Shown here: positions 25,865 through 35,065 of the stretch, piece after piece
Position numbering within the stretch: the stretch's first letter is position 1
Layout of the letters: each line of letters starts with the position of its first letter
Source: Paenisporosarcina sp. OV554
Lineage (GTDB): Bacteria; Bacillota; Bacilli; Bacillales_A; Planococcaceae
Direction of reading: 5' to 3'
NCBI RefSeq assembly: GCF_003058165.1
Contig: NZ_QBUC01000005.1
Coordinates: 124,001-188,000, forward strand
Length of the DNA stretch: 64,000 nt
Made by a program: the position numbers and the translations under genes
Notes under the pieces: generated by a model
What the model was told of the DNA's origin: nothing
Databases searched by the model: none
What the model saw: the letters and a program-made list of their open reading frames with translations, nothing else

Positions 25865-26065
25865 TTAAGAATTTAAAATTTCACAAACACGTCCTACTTG
25901 TCCATCTTCCAATCGAACTTTTATACCGTGAGGATGTCGAGGAGAATTAGTTAGTAAATCCTTTACAATTCCTTTTGTTTTAACGCCTGAACGTTGATCT
26001 TTCTTCAATACCACATTTACTTCTAAACCCGGTTTTACATCAGCTCGAATTTGACCATTCGCCAT
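25865..26065 (-). CDS. ywbE: YwbE family protein (DUF2196)
   Basis: A 66-residue protein with the full YwbE signature: RADVKPGLEVNVVLKKDQRSG and HPHGIKVRLEDGQVGRV. Function unknown; the fold is predicted to be a small beta barrel, and the conserved basic residues suggest nucleic-acid binding, which is inference. A good site (AAAGGGTGAG) precedes ATG 26065. Confidence 0.9.
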   Translation of the reverse strand: MANGQIRADVKPGLEVNVVLKKDQRSGVKTKGIVKDLLTNSPRHPHGIKVRLEDGQVGRVCEILNS

Positions 26066-26102
26066 GATTTCTCACCCTTTCTATTTACACTATTTTACCA
26101 TA

Positions 26103-26143
26103 AAAAGAGCCAGTGCTTTGACAAACAAAGCACTGGCTCTAGG
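26103..26143 (-). terminator. Terminator of the siderophore-binding protein gene
   Basis: A 15-bp perfect stem AGAGCCAGTGCTTTG / CAAAGCACTGGCTCT is followed by T residues leftward. Confidence 0.9.
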
Positions 26144-26166
26144 AAAATTAAACGTACGATAATTTC

Positions 26167-27111
26167 TTATTTGAAGTAAGTTTCCAAATCATCTAACATC
26201 AATTCTGCAGCTAAATATCCACCAGCTGTATTCCAAATCGTGTCATCTACTTTAAATACTTTTTTCGCTTTTGCCACTTCAAGGTTTTGGAATAATGGAT
26301 CGTTAATCCACTCTTCTTCTAATTTCGATGCTTCTTTATCACCAGTTTCATAAGTGAAGTAGAACATAATGTCTCCGTCCATTGCTGGAATACGTTCTTT
26401 TGTGAGACCTTTTTCTGCGAAATCATTTATGTCTTGTTCTGCAGGGCGAGCAAAACCAAGTTGCTCTAAAATCACACCTGAGAATGTGTCTTTATGGTAA
26501 ATACGAACATCCCCAGCCATAAAACGGACCATTGACACTTTTTGCTGTGTTTGATCTCCTAGTTTTGCTTTCAAATCTTCAACGTGTTTATTGTAAGCAT
26601 CTAACTTTTCTTGCCCAACTTCTTCTTTATTAATTGCTTTTGAATACAGTTTAAAGTTTTCTTGCCAGTCGCCACGTAATGTTTCAGCGAATACTGTTGG
26701 TGCGATTTTGTTCAATTGATCATAGACTTTTTCTTGGCGCATTTTGTTCCCAATGATTAAATCAGGTTTCAATGCAGCAATCGCCTCTAAAGAAGGCTCC
26801 GATTCGGTACCAACTGACTTCGTGTCTTTTAACTGTTCAGCCGTATGTGCATACCATGTGTCACCAGTAAATGCCTCAACTGCTCCAACAGGTGTAACAC
26901 CCATTGCAAGTAGCGCCTCTACTCCTTCATTTGTCAAAACAACAATTCGCTTTGGCTCCCCTTTAATCGTTGTTTCTCCCATTGCATGTGTTACTGTGTA
27001 GCTTTCCTCTGATGCTTTATCTTCAGTATTTTTCGTAGACTTTTCTTCTGTTTTTCCACATGCTGCTAAAACGAGCATGAAAGCTATTAATAAAAGAACT
27101 AATTTTTTCAT
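26167..27111 (-). CDS. Iron-siderophore ABC transporter substrate-binding lipoprotein
   Basis: A lipoprotein signal peptide ends in LAAC (Cys about residue 18). The mature part is a type III binding protein (FecB/FepB-like): KRIVVLTNEGVEALLAMGV, GTESEPSLEAIAALKPDLIIG and a C-terminal DDLETYFK. It delivers a ferric siderophore, probably hydroxamate or citrate type, to the divergent FecCD permeases. A Fur-like box in the shared intergenic region predicts iron repression. Confidence 0.9.
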   Translation of the reverse strand: MKKLVLLLIAFMLVLAACGKTEEKSTKNTEDKASEESYTVTHAMGETTIKGEPKRIVVLTNEGVEALLAMGVTPVGAVEAFTGDTWYAHTAEQLKDTKSVGTESEPSLEAIAALKPDLIIGNKMRQEKVYDQLNKIAPTVFAETLRGDWQENFKLYSKAINKEEVGQEKLDAYNKHVEDLKAKLGDQTQQKVSMVRFMAGDVRIYHKDTFSGVILEQLGFARPAEQDINDFAEKGLTKERIPAMDGDIMFYFTYETGDKEASKLEEEWINDPLFQNLEVAKAKKVFKVDDTIWNTAGGYLAAELMLDDLETYFK

Positions 27112-27138
27112 TTTGTTTTCCCCTTTTTATCACTCAAT

Positions 27139-27157
27139 TGAGAATGAATTTCATTTA
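27139..27157. promoter_or_regulatory. Fur-like box between divergent siderophore genes
   Basis: TGAGAATGAATTTCATTT closely follows the Fur consensus (GATAATGATTATCATT), with GAGAAT / ATTTC arms. It is placed to control the lipoprotein gene on one side and the permease operon on the other. Confidence 0.7.
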
Positions 27158-27232
27158 CAATTAGTACTTTATATGCTACGATTTTATTTGTCAACAAGCT
27201 TTATATAAAATAAATAATTCAGAGGTCTTATT

Positions 27233-28231
27233 ATGTTACATACAAATACTACCCGCGGATGGGGAATTGCAATTGGCATTATTTCCATTCTTTTTCTTAT
27301 GAGTGCTAGTTTGGTTTACGGCTATACCAATACAACCTGGCACGATGCATACTTAGCTTTTTTTCATCCAACTACTTCAAATGAACACCTTATTATTCGT
27401 GATGTTAGGTTCCCTCGTGCACTAATTGCATGCTTCGTAGGAGCATGTCTGGGTGTTTCCGGTGCCATTATGCAGTCCATCACTAGAAACCCACTTTCTT
27501 CACCTAGTATCCTCGGTGTAAATGCCGGAGCTAGTTTCTTTGTTGTTGTGGGCGTCGTTTTTTTATCTGTTCAAAGTTTACAATCTTATATGTGGCTTAG
27601 TTTTGCAGGAGCATCATTTGCTTTTTTACTTGTATTTATCTTAAGCAGTACTGGTCGCGAAGGACTAACACCACTTAAATTAACTTTGGCAGGTTCAGCT
27701 ATTACTGCGTTATTTGCGTCGTTTACGCAAGGACTGCTTGTTTTAAATGAAACTGCCCTAGATCAAGTTTTATTCTGGTTAGCTGGTTCAGTAGCTAATC
27801 GACCTCTCGATTTACTGGTTACCGCTTTACCTTATATGATTGGGGCCCTTTTGCTTTCTTTCTTACGTGCTAAAGAACTTAATGTATTAAGTATTGGTGA
27901 TGATGTGGCTGTTGGTCTAGGTCAAAGAACCGTATGGATTAAGTTTTTCTTCGGAGTTTGCGCAGTAGTTTTGGCAGGTTCTGCTGTAGCTGTTGCTGGA
28001 CCTATCGGATTCGTCGGCATCATTATTCCCCATTTAATCCGTTCATTGGTAGGACTCGATCATCGCTGGATTCTACCTTATTCAGCAATAGGTGGTGCCG
28101 CACTCTTACTGCTTGCAGACATTGGCAGCCGCTATGTATTAATGCCTCAAGAATTACCTGTAGGCGTTATGACCGCTCTTATAGGGGTGCCTTTCTTTAT
28201 TTTTGTGGCACGTAGAAAGTTGGGAATATAA
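27233..28231 (+). CDS. FecCD-family iron-siderophore permease, first subunit
   Basis: 332 aa with about nine to ten membrane helices. Family signatures are RFPRALIACFVGACLGVSGA, the LSIGDDVAVGLG coupling region (about residue 220) and GPIGFVGIIIPHLIR (about 258). It forms a heterodimeric channel with the next gene. AGAGGT precedes ATG 27233. Only two bases separate its stop from the second permease. Confidence 0.9.
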   Translation: MLHTNTTRGWGIAIGIISILFLMSASLVYGYTNTTWHDAYLAFFHPTTSNEHLIIRDVRFPRALIACFVGACLGVSGAIMQSITRNPLSSPSILGVNAGASFFVVVGVVFLSVQSLQSYMWLSFAGASFAFLLVFILSSTGREGLTPLKLTLAGSAITALFASFTQGLLVLNETALDQVLFWLAGSVANRPLDLLVTALPYMIGALLLSFLRAKELNVLSIGDDVAVGLGQRTVWIKFFFGVCAVVLAGSAVAVAGPIGFVGIIIPHLIRSLVGLDHRWILPYSAIGGAALLLLADIGSRYVLMPQELPVGVMTALIGVPFFIFVARRKLGI

Positions 28232-28233
28232 CA

Positions 28234-29277
28234 ATGAAAATTTTCAATAGACTTGATTTTACACGCCATCCCTTTTATGCCACAGTCCTTGTTTTTCTTG
28301 CAGTTGTTACGGTCATGCTTTTGTCAGCTGGTTCTGGAGAATTTCCTTTATCTCCAGCTAAAGTAATCGCTGCATTATTTGGTTTCGGAGACGAATTTGA
28401 CCGAACTATTTTAGTCGACTTTAGATTACCTCGTATCATAATGGCTCTCTTTGTTGGAATGGCACTAGCCGTATCAGGAGCAATATTACAAGGTATTACG
28501 AAAAATCCTCTTGCATCTCCTGACTTAATAGGTGTCACTGCTGGTGCATCATTTGCCGTTGTGTTGTTTTTAACATTATTCTCAGATGAAAATAATTCTC
28601 TGACTGTGAGCATTCAGTGGTTACCGTTGTTCGCTTTTGCAGGAGCTACAATTACGGCACTTATCGTCTTTTTATTGTCATGGAAAAATGGTATTGCTCC
28701 ATTCCGACTTTTATTAATTGGTATCGCGGTTGCAGCATTTATGCACGCAGGTACGACCGTATGGATACTAATGGGACCTATTTATCAAGCAAGCCAAGCT
28801 ACAATTTGGACGACAGGAAGCATCTATGGAGCGAATTGGTCTCAAATTTATATAATTATGCCATGGGTTCTTCTATTAATCGTGATTTCTCTCTTGATGC
28901 GTAGGCAAATGAACATTCTTGAACTTGGTGACGATATTGCAACGGGAGTTGGTTCTCGGGTTATACAAAATCGGGTTCTTCTACTTTTATTAAGTACTGG
29001 TTTAACCGGAGTGGCTGTTGCCTTTGCGGGAGGAATCGGATTTGTTGGATTGCTCGCACCTCATATTGCCAGAAGAATTGTAGGACCGAAGTTCCAATCA
29101 ATGGTGTTATTTTCAGCAGGAATTGGCGCCCTTCTCGTACTTATTGCCGACTGGATTGCACGAGTTGCATTTGCTCCAGTTGAAGTCCCTGCAGGGGTAT
29201 GGACTGCCGCTGTTGGAGCACCGTATTTCATTTTCTTATTAATGACAGAGCGGAAAAAAGGTGGTACCAATGCATAG
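28234..29277 (+). CDS. FecCD-family iron-siderophore permease, second subunit
   Basis: 347 aa, multiple membrane helices, with RLPRIIMALFVGMALAVSGA, LELGDDIATGVG and GGIGFVGLLAPHIARRIVG. Pairs with the preceding permease. The operon holds no ATPase, so the transporter must borrow one encoded elsewhere, as several Bacillus siderophore systems do with YusV (FhuC-like). Its last codons overlap the start of the reductase gene. Confidence 0.9.
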   Translation: MKIFNRLDFTRHPFYATVLVFLAVVTVMLLSAGSGEFPLSPAKVIAALFGFGDEFDRTILVDFRLPRIIMALFVGMALAVSGAILQGITKNPLASPDLIGVTAGASFAVVLFLTLFSDENNSLTVSIQWLPLFAFAGATITALIVFLLSWKNGIAPFRLLLIGIAVAAFMHAGTTVWILMGPIYQASQATIWTTGSIYGANWSQIYIIMPWVLLLIVISLLMRRQMNILELGDDIATGVGSRVIQNRVLLLLLSTGLTGVAVAFAGGIGFVGLLAPHIARRIVGPKFQSMVLFSAGIGALLVLIADWIARVAFAPVEVPAGVWTAAVGAPYFIFLLMTERKKGGTNA

Positions 29278-29935
29278 TGTTTTGACGAAGGACATGGAGG
29301 CAAATTTCCGTTGGCATGTAGATCAACCAATTCTCCACACTTTAACAATAAAAGATTTATTTGAAGAAACCGTCCTTAACCAACATATAGCTAGATTAAT
29401 GAGTGATTTTGGCAGTCCTACAAGAGCACATGCAGCTTCGATGACAGCCAAACGACTTGGATACGGTGCGGCTCTTACGATTTATGCTCGTATTAAACAC
29501 GAAGTATTAATTAATCCCATTGATTGTAGGTTTATGACTGTTGCTGAAGAATCAACAAAGGCTAGTTGGTTACCTATTTATTCGTTTCCCGTCAAAACCG
29601 AAGGAGTTTATCAGAATACAGTTGACTGGATAACTAAAGATTTGTATACAAAATCACTTGTGCCTCTAGTTGAATTGCTTGCTCGAGAAAAAGGTATCTC
29701 CCGTGTTGTACTGTTTGAAAATATATTTACTTATATGAAGTGGATTTTCATAACTAAACTTCAAGATACCAGTACATTTCAACAGTTAATCAACACTCCT
29801 GCAAGTGAATTTGGTGTTAAAAAACAACATCCTTTAGCTATTTATCAGAGCGAACAAAATGATTTACGAAAAACATGTTGTCTTTCTTATCAAACAACTG
29901 GTGCTGTTAAGCCATGTTCAACATGTCCTCTATAA
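29270..29935 (+). CDS. FhuF-like ferric-siderophore reductase with 2Fe-2S tail
   Basis: 221 aa. The C terminus has the FhuF cluster ligands CCLSYQTTGAVKPCSTCPL (C-C-x11-C-x2-C), which bind a 2Fe-2S centre used to reduce siderophore iron in the cytoplasm. The rest is helical with the early segment PTRAHAASMTAKRLGYGAAL typical of the family. ATG 29270 overlaps the permease end (ACCAATGCATAG), giving translational coupling. It releases iron from the siderophore imported by this operon. Confidence 0.85.
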   Translation: MHSVLTKDMEANFRWHVDQPILHTLTIKDLFEETVLNQHIARLMSDFGSPTRAHAASMTAKRLGYGAALTIYARIKHEVLINPIDCRFMTVAEESTKASWLPIYSFPVKTEGVYQNTVDWITKDLYTKSLVPLVELLAREKGISRVVLFENIFTYMKWIFITKLQDTSTFQQLINTPASEFGVKKQHPLAIYQSEQNDLRKTCCLSYQTTGAVKPCSTCPL

Positions 29936-29938
29936 GAA

Positions 29939-29976
29939 AAAAAAAGATTGAGCCATCTGCTCAATCTTTTTTTACA
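29939..29976 (+). terminator. Terminator of the siderophore permease operon
   Basis: AAAGATTGAGC / GCTCAATCTTT stem followed by TTTTTT. Confidence 0.9.
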
Positions 29977-30008
29977 TACTTTTCTAGATTTCACACATAC
30001 TAAGTACA

Positions 30009-30043
30009 ATAAAAAAAGAGGAGCCGGTTGCTCCTCTTTTTAC
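30009..30043 (-). terminator. Terminator of the LysM-3D gene
   Basis: AAAAAGAGGAGC / GCTCCTCTTTTT stem; the leftward side carries a T run. Confidence 0.88.
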
Positions 30044-30049
30044 AATGCA

Positions 30050-30826
30050 TTAATCTAAAATTTTAATTGTAACTGTTTTACGACCCCAGTTTAAAGCGTC
30101 TTGCTTATTTTCCATGAATAAATCTATAATTTTACCTTTAATGGCTCCGCCAGTATCTCCGGCGATTGCTTCACCATAACCTTCAACCCATACGCGTGAT
30201 CCAAGTGGAATCACTGATGGATCAACTGCAATTACTTTTTGATTCGGATTTGAACGTAAGTCAATTCCTGTTGCCGTTGTACCTGAGCAACCTGGGCAAT
30301 ATGCGGTGTAAGCTGTTGCGGTAACTGTCATTTCTGTACCTTTATTTGAAGAAGGAGCTTTAGCTGCTACTGGAGCAGAAGCTGCTTTTTCAGCTGGTGC
30401 AGAGGTTGGTGCCGAAACAGGAGCAGTTGCTTTTTGAACCGTTTTATTGGTTGAAGTAGCACCACCTGTATCTTGCAATACAAATTTCTCACCTGGGAAA
30501 ATTAAATCACTGGAAATATTGTTCCACTTCATTAAATCATTCACTGAAATGTTGTGTTTAGTTGCAATTTTATAAAGTGAATCACCTTTCACAACAACAT
30601 ATGTTGCTACTTTGTCTTCCACTTTAAGATCTTGAGATGGATATATAAGAGAAGAATCTAGGTCGTTCCAAGCATATAATTCATCAACACTAACATTATT
30701 ATCTTGTGATATAGACCATAATGTGTCTCCTGATTCTACCGTATGAACGTTAGATGCAGATGCTTGACCTGCCACCCCTACTGATAGTACTGCAATTGCA
30801 GTTAGTGCAACGATCTTCTTTTTCAT
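30050..30826 (-). CDS. Secreted LysM-3D cell-wall protein (YocH-like)
   Basis: A Sec signal peptide (cleavage near ASA at residue 25) is followed by two LysM domains ([11 protein letters not shown] about 27-70; [13 protein letters not shown] about 76-120) that bind peptidoglycan. A Thr/Ala/Pro linker leads to a C-terminal 3D domain ([39 protein letters not shown]), the MltA-like muralytic fold with its three aspartates. It is likely a lytic transglycosylase-type autolysin. ATG 30826 follows AAAAGGAGG. A possible WalR box lies upstream. Confidence 0.9.
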   Translation of the reverse strand: MKKKIVALTAIAVLSVGVAGQASASNVHTVESGDTLWSISQDNNVSVDELYAWNDLDSSLIYPSQDLKVEDKVATYVVVKGDSLYKIATKHNISVNDLMKWNNISSDLIFPGEKFVLQDTGGATSTNKTVQKATAPVSAPTSAPAEKAASAPVAAKAPSSNKGTEMTVTATAYTAYCPGCSGTTATGIDLRSNPNQKVIAVDPSVIPLGSRVWVEGYGEAIAGDTGGAIKGKIIDLFMENKQDALNWGRKTVTIKILD

Positions 30827-30909
30827 AATATGAATTTCCTCCTTTTCACTAACGACCATCATCATAACACCTGCAGATGTCAGACCTATTGCACAGTCGT
30901 GTGTAAGTG

Positions 30910-30926
30910 TTATCAATTACATTACA
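30910..30926 (-). promoter_or_regulatory. Weak candidate WalR box
   Basis: Leftward TGTAAT-N5-TGATAA resembles the WalR consensus TGTWAH-N5-TGTWAH with one mismatch in the second half. YocH-type genes are known WalRK targets in B. subtilis. By eye only. Confidence 0.35.
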
Positions 30927-31045
30927 GAAGTCGACTATCTGTCACACATGTAATATATATATTAATAGCCAATTTACGATAATAATATACACTTCTTACT
31001 AAATTGATAGTGACACTTCGATAAATCATGAGAGAAGGAAAACAA

Positions 31046-31077
31046 AAAAACACCCTTCATATGTGAAAGGTGTTTCT
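31046..31077 (-). terminator. Terminator after the GAF-STAS gene
   Basis: AAACACCTTTCACAT / ATGAAGGGTGTTT stem with TTTTTTT leftward. Confidence 0.85.
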
Positions 31078-31087
31078 ACTACTTTCA

Positions 31088-31953
31088 TTATTCACGTACT
31101 AACACAAAACCAATTACATGGAGTGCCCTCTCTAAGTTAGACTCTATGATGATGTCTTTTAAATCGGCATGTACTTGTAGAGCATTCATGGCCATATGAG
31201 GTTGGAAGCCTGTCAAAATCGGCTTAACTCCAATAACTTCTAATATCTTTACAAGTTTTAGAAGAGCTCCACTCACTGTAGCATTAATTTGAGTAACTCC
31301 AGATAAATCAACAATTAAATAGTCTAAATCGTAATCTTGACTCTTCGCTAAAGCAATCTGAATTATACTTTCTGCACGCTTAGCAGACACATCGCCGATA
31401 ATCGGTAAAATTGCCACACCCTTCGTTATTGGTACCAATGGTGCAGTTAATGTATGAATATGTTGATTCGCTTTATCCAGTTCTAGTACATATGTAAGTA
31501 TAGAAGACATCGTTTCAAATATTTCTATATGCTGGGGAGAAAACGTTATGTTTTTCGTATCTAACCCGCAAATCGTTCCGTAGTTATCACCATTTTCATA
31601 ATAAATAGGAATACCAATGAACGATCCCCCTCCTAAATTTGCTGTTACTTGAAGAGATTGAGATTGTTCGAACTGATTTATATCTTCAATTACTAATATT
31701 TCTCGGCCAGGTCTACACTCAATTTACAAAATGTCTCTTTAAACGGTAATTCTTCACCTTCATTAACAAGAGCATTCTTTGTATTCACAGCTTTAACAAT
31801 ACGATTGGTATTCTTATCGTTCTTAGCAATGAATAACGTATTCATTTCGACGATTTTACTCATCAAGTGTAAAATACTTTCAGCTGCTTCATCGAAGTTT
31901 CGGAAGATTTTACCTTTCAAATCTAACATGCGTTCATTCATGTGTTTACACAT
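31088..31953 (-). pseudogene. GAF-STAS regulator gene split by a frameshift
   Basis: Frame one (31953 to 31693) encodes the start of a GAF-like sensor (RMLDLKGKIFRNFDEAAESI, ending KLSVD). Near 31710 the coding sense moves to another frame that continues RPGREILVIEDINQF, GGGSFIGIPIYYENGDNYGT and CGLDTKN (GAF C-terminal half). It then runs into a STAS domain (VDLSGVTQINATVSGALLK). Joined, the product is about 288 aa, like RsbR-paralogue-type stress-signalling proteins. The STAS part alone could start at ATG 31510. The break may be a recent mutation or a sequence error. Confidence 0.75.
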
Positions 31954-32031
31954 CCCTTTACACCAATACTATGTAAACTTAGTGTACCACCTCTACTAAC
32001 CAACCATAATTATGAGATAAACTAACAATTT

Positions 32032-32427
32032 TTAAAATCCTATCAATAAATCAAGCCAATTCGTAAATGCCGCTATTAGCACAAATATAACAATAATAAG
32101 AGAAGCATATAGATGAATAATATATTCACGCTGTTCCTTCTGATATATCCATTCGATTAAAGCTCGAAATAACTCAATAATCAAGAATAAGAAAGCAACG
32201 CCTAAGCCTATCCATCGTGTTTCTGATAATTCATTGGCGACAAAGAACATACTTGCTATATATGCAATGATTAATATAGTCTCTCCCCACATTTGAACCT
32301 TATTTACATAGCGAGGTCGATTCTTATCTCGTTTACCAATATTGAATTTTTTGCGTAACACCTTTTCACCCGCTACAAAAATCATTACTATAATCAGTAT
32401 GAAAACGATCCCTTTAATAAAAAACAT
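32032..32427 (-). CDS. DUF4181-like small membrane protein
   Basis: 131 aa with four predicted membrane helices (about residues 3-18, 48-67, 76-94 and 107-128). The basic loop RKKFNIGKRDKNRPRYVNK precedes the second helix, a layout seen in DUF4181 proteins of Bacillus. The function is unknown. ATG 32427 has AAAGGGG 10 nt upstream, whereas the frame's first ATG (32448) overlaps that site. Confidence 0.6.
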   Translation of the reverse strand: MFFIKGIVFILIIVMIFVAGEKVLRKKFNIGKRDKNRPRYVNKVQMWGETILIIAYIASMFFVANELSETRWIGLGVAFLFLIIELFRALIEWIYQKEQREYIIHLYASLIIVIFVLIAAFTNWLDLLIGF

Positions 32428-32580
32428 TTTTTCACATCCCCTTTTCATATCTGTTCTATAGAGTTTCTATATTAACTTTACTGAAAATCTTGCCAGAAAG
32501 TTTCAAATTCTGAATCTTCATTACAATATTATTTCGCATAATCAATTACACTAGAATATAGACATACAAGGAGGAGTTAG

Positions 32581-33018
32581 ATGGCACTTCATTCTTTTCA
32601 TTTAACCGCAAATTGGCCAGGCCTTCGTAATGATGTAGGAACTATTGAAACCGCAAACTTACATACTAAGATTTCAATCCCTCCGGAAATGGATGGACCT
32701 GGTATTGGAACGAATCCGGATGAAATGTTACTTGGCGCCGCCGCAACCTGTTATATTATTACGCTCGCAGCGATGCTAGAACGTAGCAAAATTAATAAGA
32801 ACAGTTTAACGATGACGTCAGAAGGAATTGTTGATATTAGTAATGGCATTATCACCTACAAAAAAATCATTCATCGTCCTCACCTTATCTTACAATCGGA
32901 AAAGGATTTGGCATTAGCACAAAAACTAGCAAGAAAAGCAGAAAGCTCATGCATGATTAGCCGGGCGCTCAAAGGTAATGTTGAAATTGAATTAGCAGAG
33001 AATATTGAAGTTAATTAA
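32581..33018 (+). CDS. OsmC/Ohr-family peroxiredoxin-like protein
   Basis: 145 aa with the two redox cysteines of the family: one in GAAATCYIITLAAMLE (about residue 59) and one in AESSCMISRAL (about residue 124). These enzymes reduce organic hydroperoxides using the cysteine pair. The start follows AAGGAGGAG. The SDR gene begins 20 bases after the stop, so the two probably form an operon. Confidence 0.88.
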   Translation: MALHSFHLTANWPGLRNDVGTIETANLHTKISIPPEMDGPGIGTNPDEMLLGAAATCYIITLAAMLERSKINKNSLTMTSEGIVDISNGIITYKKIIHRPHLILQSEKDLALAQKLARKAESSCMISRALKGNVEIELAENIEVN

Positions 33019-33037
33019 GTTTATTAGGAGGGATTCA

Positions 33038-33829
33038 ATGGATTTACATCTAACAGATAAAATCGTTTTAGTAACTGCATCAAGTAAAGGGCTAGGAAAA
33101 GCTACAGCTCTTGAGTTTGCAAAAGAAGGAGCTACCGTCCTTTTATCCAGTCGTACTGAAGAAACACTTGCTCTGACAGTTGAGGAAATTAAGGACCTGA
33201 CAAATAACCCGAATGTCCATTATAAAACTTGTGACATGTCTTCTGCCCAAGAATTGAACGCTCTTTTTAAATGGGTAATTGAAGAGTTTGGTGGTGTGGA
33301 TGTATTAATTAATAATACAGGAGGACCAACTGCAGGTGGATTTAAAGACTTAGCAGATGAAGACTGGATGACTGCTTTTGAGAAAAATTTACTAAGTTAT
33401 ATCCGGACGACTCGTTCTGTATTACCATACATGCAAGCAAACGATTTTGGTCGAATTATTAATATCTCTTCTTCTTCAACGAAAGAAGTAATTGATGGAT
33501 TAATTCTTTCTAATACGTTTAGATCCGGAATGGTGGGACTGACGAAGAGCTTAGCACGCGAATATGGCAAGCATAATATCTTAGTGAATACGATTGGTCC
33601 TGGTCGTATAGCAACAGACCGTGTAGCCGAACTCGATCAATTGACAGCAGATCGACAAGGTATCTCTATTGAAGACGTCATAAAAACTAACAAGAATCTT
33701 ATTCCAATTGGACGCTATGGGGAACCAGAAGAGTTTGCCAAAGCAGTCGTATTTTTGGCTTCTCCTGCAAATACGTATATGACTGGGCAATCACTAATCA
33801 TTGATGGCGGTATGTTAAAGGCCCTATAA
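33038..33829 (+). CDS. SDR-fold protein with non-classical active site
   Basis: The Rossmann motif VTASSKGLGKATA (residues 12-24) and the segment INNTGGPTAGGF are clear, and the C terminus YMTGQSLIIDGGML is classic SDR. The usual YxxxK is not present: at that place the chain reads LSNTFRSGMVGLTKSLARE, with Asn where Tyr is expected and Arg/Ser where Lys lies. A known SDR branch shares this (LSNALRAG type). Either an alternative mechanism or a non-catalytic role is possible. ATG 33038 follows AGGAGGG. Confidence 0.8.
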   Translation: MDLHLTDKIVLVTASSKGLGKATALEFAKEGATVLLSSRTEETLALTVEEIKDLTNNPNVHYKTCDMSSAQELNALFKWVIEEFGGVDVLINNTGGPTAGGFKDLADEDWMTAFEKNLLSYIRTTRSVLPYMQANDFGRIINISSSSTKEVIDGLILSNTFRSGMVGLTKSLAREYGKHNILVNTIGPGRIATDRVAELDQLTADRQGISIEDVIKTNKNLIPIGRYGEPEEFAKAVVFLASPANTYMTGQSLIIDGGMLKAL

Positions 33830-33837
33830 CTTTTCTG

Positions 33838-33870
33838 CACTAGTCTTTCAAAGATTAGTGCTTTTTTTAT
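33838..33870 (+). terminator. Terminator of the osmC-SDR unit
   Basis: GCACTAGTCTTT / AAAGATTAGTGC stem followed by TTTTTTT. Confidence 0.88.
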
Positions 33871-33982
33871 CGCTGTTGTAAGGTGTTATTCCGTAAATCA
33901 AAAAATGCCCTTTTCATGCAATCTGAATGGGCATTCTTACTTATCCAGTTTGGTAAAAGAATACTACATAACTACCATCAGG

Positions 33983-35041
33983 CTACAGCGGTAATCGAAC
34001 AATAAAAGTTGTCCCAATTCCGAGCTCACTTTGAACTTGTATCGTTCCACCATACTCATGTATGGTCGAAAATACTTGAGCGAGACCTAGACCCGTACCT
34101 TCACCTTTACTTGAATAGAAAGGAGTGCCTAAAAAACATATTTTATCTTTTGGAATTCCAACACCATTATCCATAATCTTCACGTAAATACAGTCACCCT
34201 GAAAATAATGTTCGATTCTAATCTTCCCTTTTTCAGGCATAGCTTCTAGTGCATTCTTTATTAAATTAAAAAATGCTTTTAAAAATAAATTTTTCTTCCC
34301 GATTATCATTTGATCTGAATTACGTAAATCCATTTCAATTTCAGTGTTATACATCTTATCCTGAAATAAAAAGATAAGGGATGTCAGTTCTTTGCACAAG
34401 TCAATTTTAGTTATTGGCTCTGAGTACAAATTTGGTTTTGAAACCTGTAACAAATTTTGGAGTGTATCAATCGCCTTTTCGAGTTCTGATTCCATTGCTT
34501 GTAAATACGGATGAGGATTAGTCTCTTTTATTAGTTGTAAAAATCCCTTTACAGAAGTCAATGGGTTCTTGACTTCATGTGCGATCCCAACTGCCATTTG
34601 TCCAATAGACGCTAATTTTTCTCGTTCAATTAACTGTTTTTCAGCATCTTTACGTTTGGTAATATCTCTTAGGCCCGTTTGAATGACTTTTCGGCCCCCA
34701 AACTCAACAGGATGACAATAAAATTCCACATCCACAAATGTCCCATCCAATCGTGTAATTGTTTGTTCGATCACCTCAATTGGACCTGTAGCTAACATTG
34801 CTTTTTGAATGCGTTCAACTATTATTGATTTAAACTCGTCTTGAATAATACTTAATAGATTTGCACCAATGATGTCTTTTTTTGATCCTTTTAGAAAATT
34901 CGAACCCGCTTGATTAATATATAAAATTTTATGATCCACATGAATAAAAACCGTCTCAACAGAGTATTCCAATATCTGACTATACATCTTTTGATTTTGA
35001 AGCATGTCTTTGGATTGAACTGACTCTATCATTTGATTCAT
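33983..35041 (-). CDS. PAS-domain sensor histidine kinase, sporulation-kinase type (paralogue 1)
   Basis: 352 aa, no membrane segment. An N-terminal PAS domain (SVETVFIHVDHKILYINQAG, about 29-150) ends in DITKRKDAEKQL. The HisKA H-box GIAHEVKNPLTSVKGFLQL (His about residue 157) is followed by ATPase motifs NLIKNALEAMP (N), DNGVGIP (G1) and GTGLGLAQV (G2). The H-box form is that of KinA-E-type kinases feeding the Spo0 phosphorelay. No response regulator lies nearby, consistent with an orphan kinase. It is closely related to the gene at 35327-36403 and preceded by a structured leader. Confidence 0.88.
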   Translation of the reverse strand: MNQMIESVQSKDMLQNQKMYSQILEYSVETVFIHVDHKILYINQAGSNFLKGSKKDIIGANLLSIIQDEFKSIIVERIQKAMLATGPIEVIEQTITRLDGTFVDVEFYCHPVEFGGRKVIQTGLRDITKRKDAEKQLIEREKLASIGQMAVGIAHEVKNPLTSVKGFLQLIKETNPHPYLQAMESELEKAIDTLQNLLQVSKPNLYSEPITKIDLCKELTSLIFLFQDKMYNTEIEMDLRNSDQMIIGKKNLFLKAFFNLIKNALEAMPEKGKIRIEHYFQGDCIYVKIMDNGVGIPKDKICFLGTPFYSSKGEGTGLGLAQVFSTIHEYGGTIQVQSELGIGTTFIVRLPL

Positions 35042-35065
35042 AATTTGGCTCCTTTCAATACGAAG

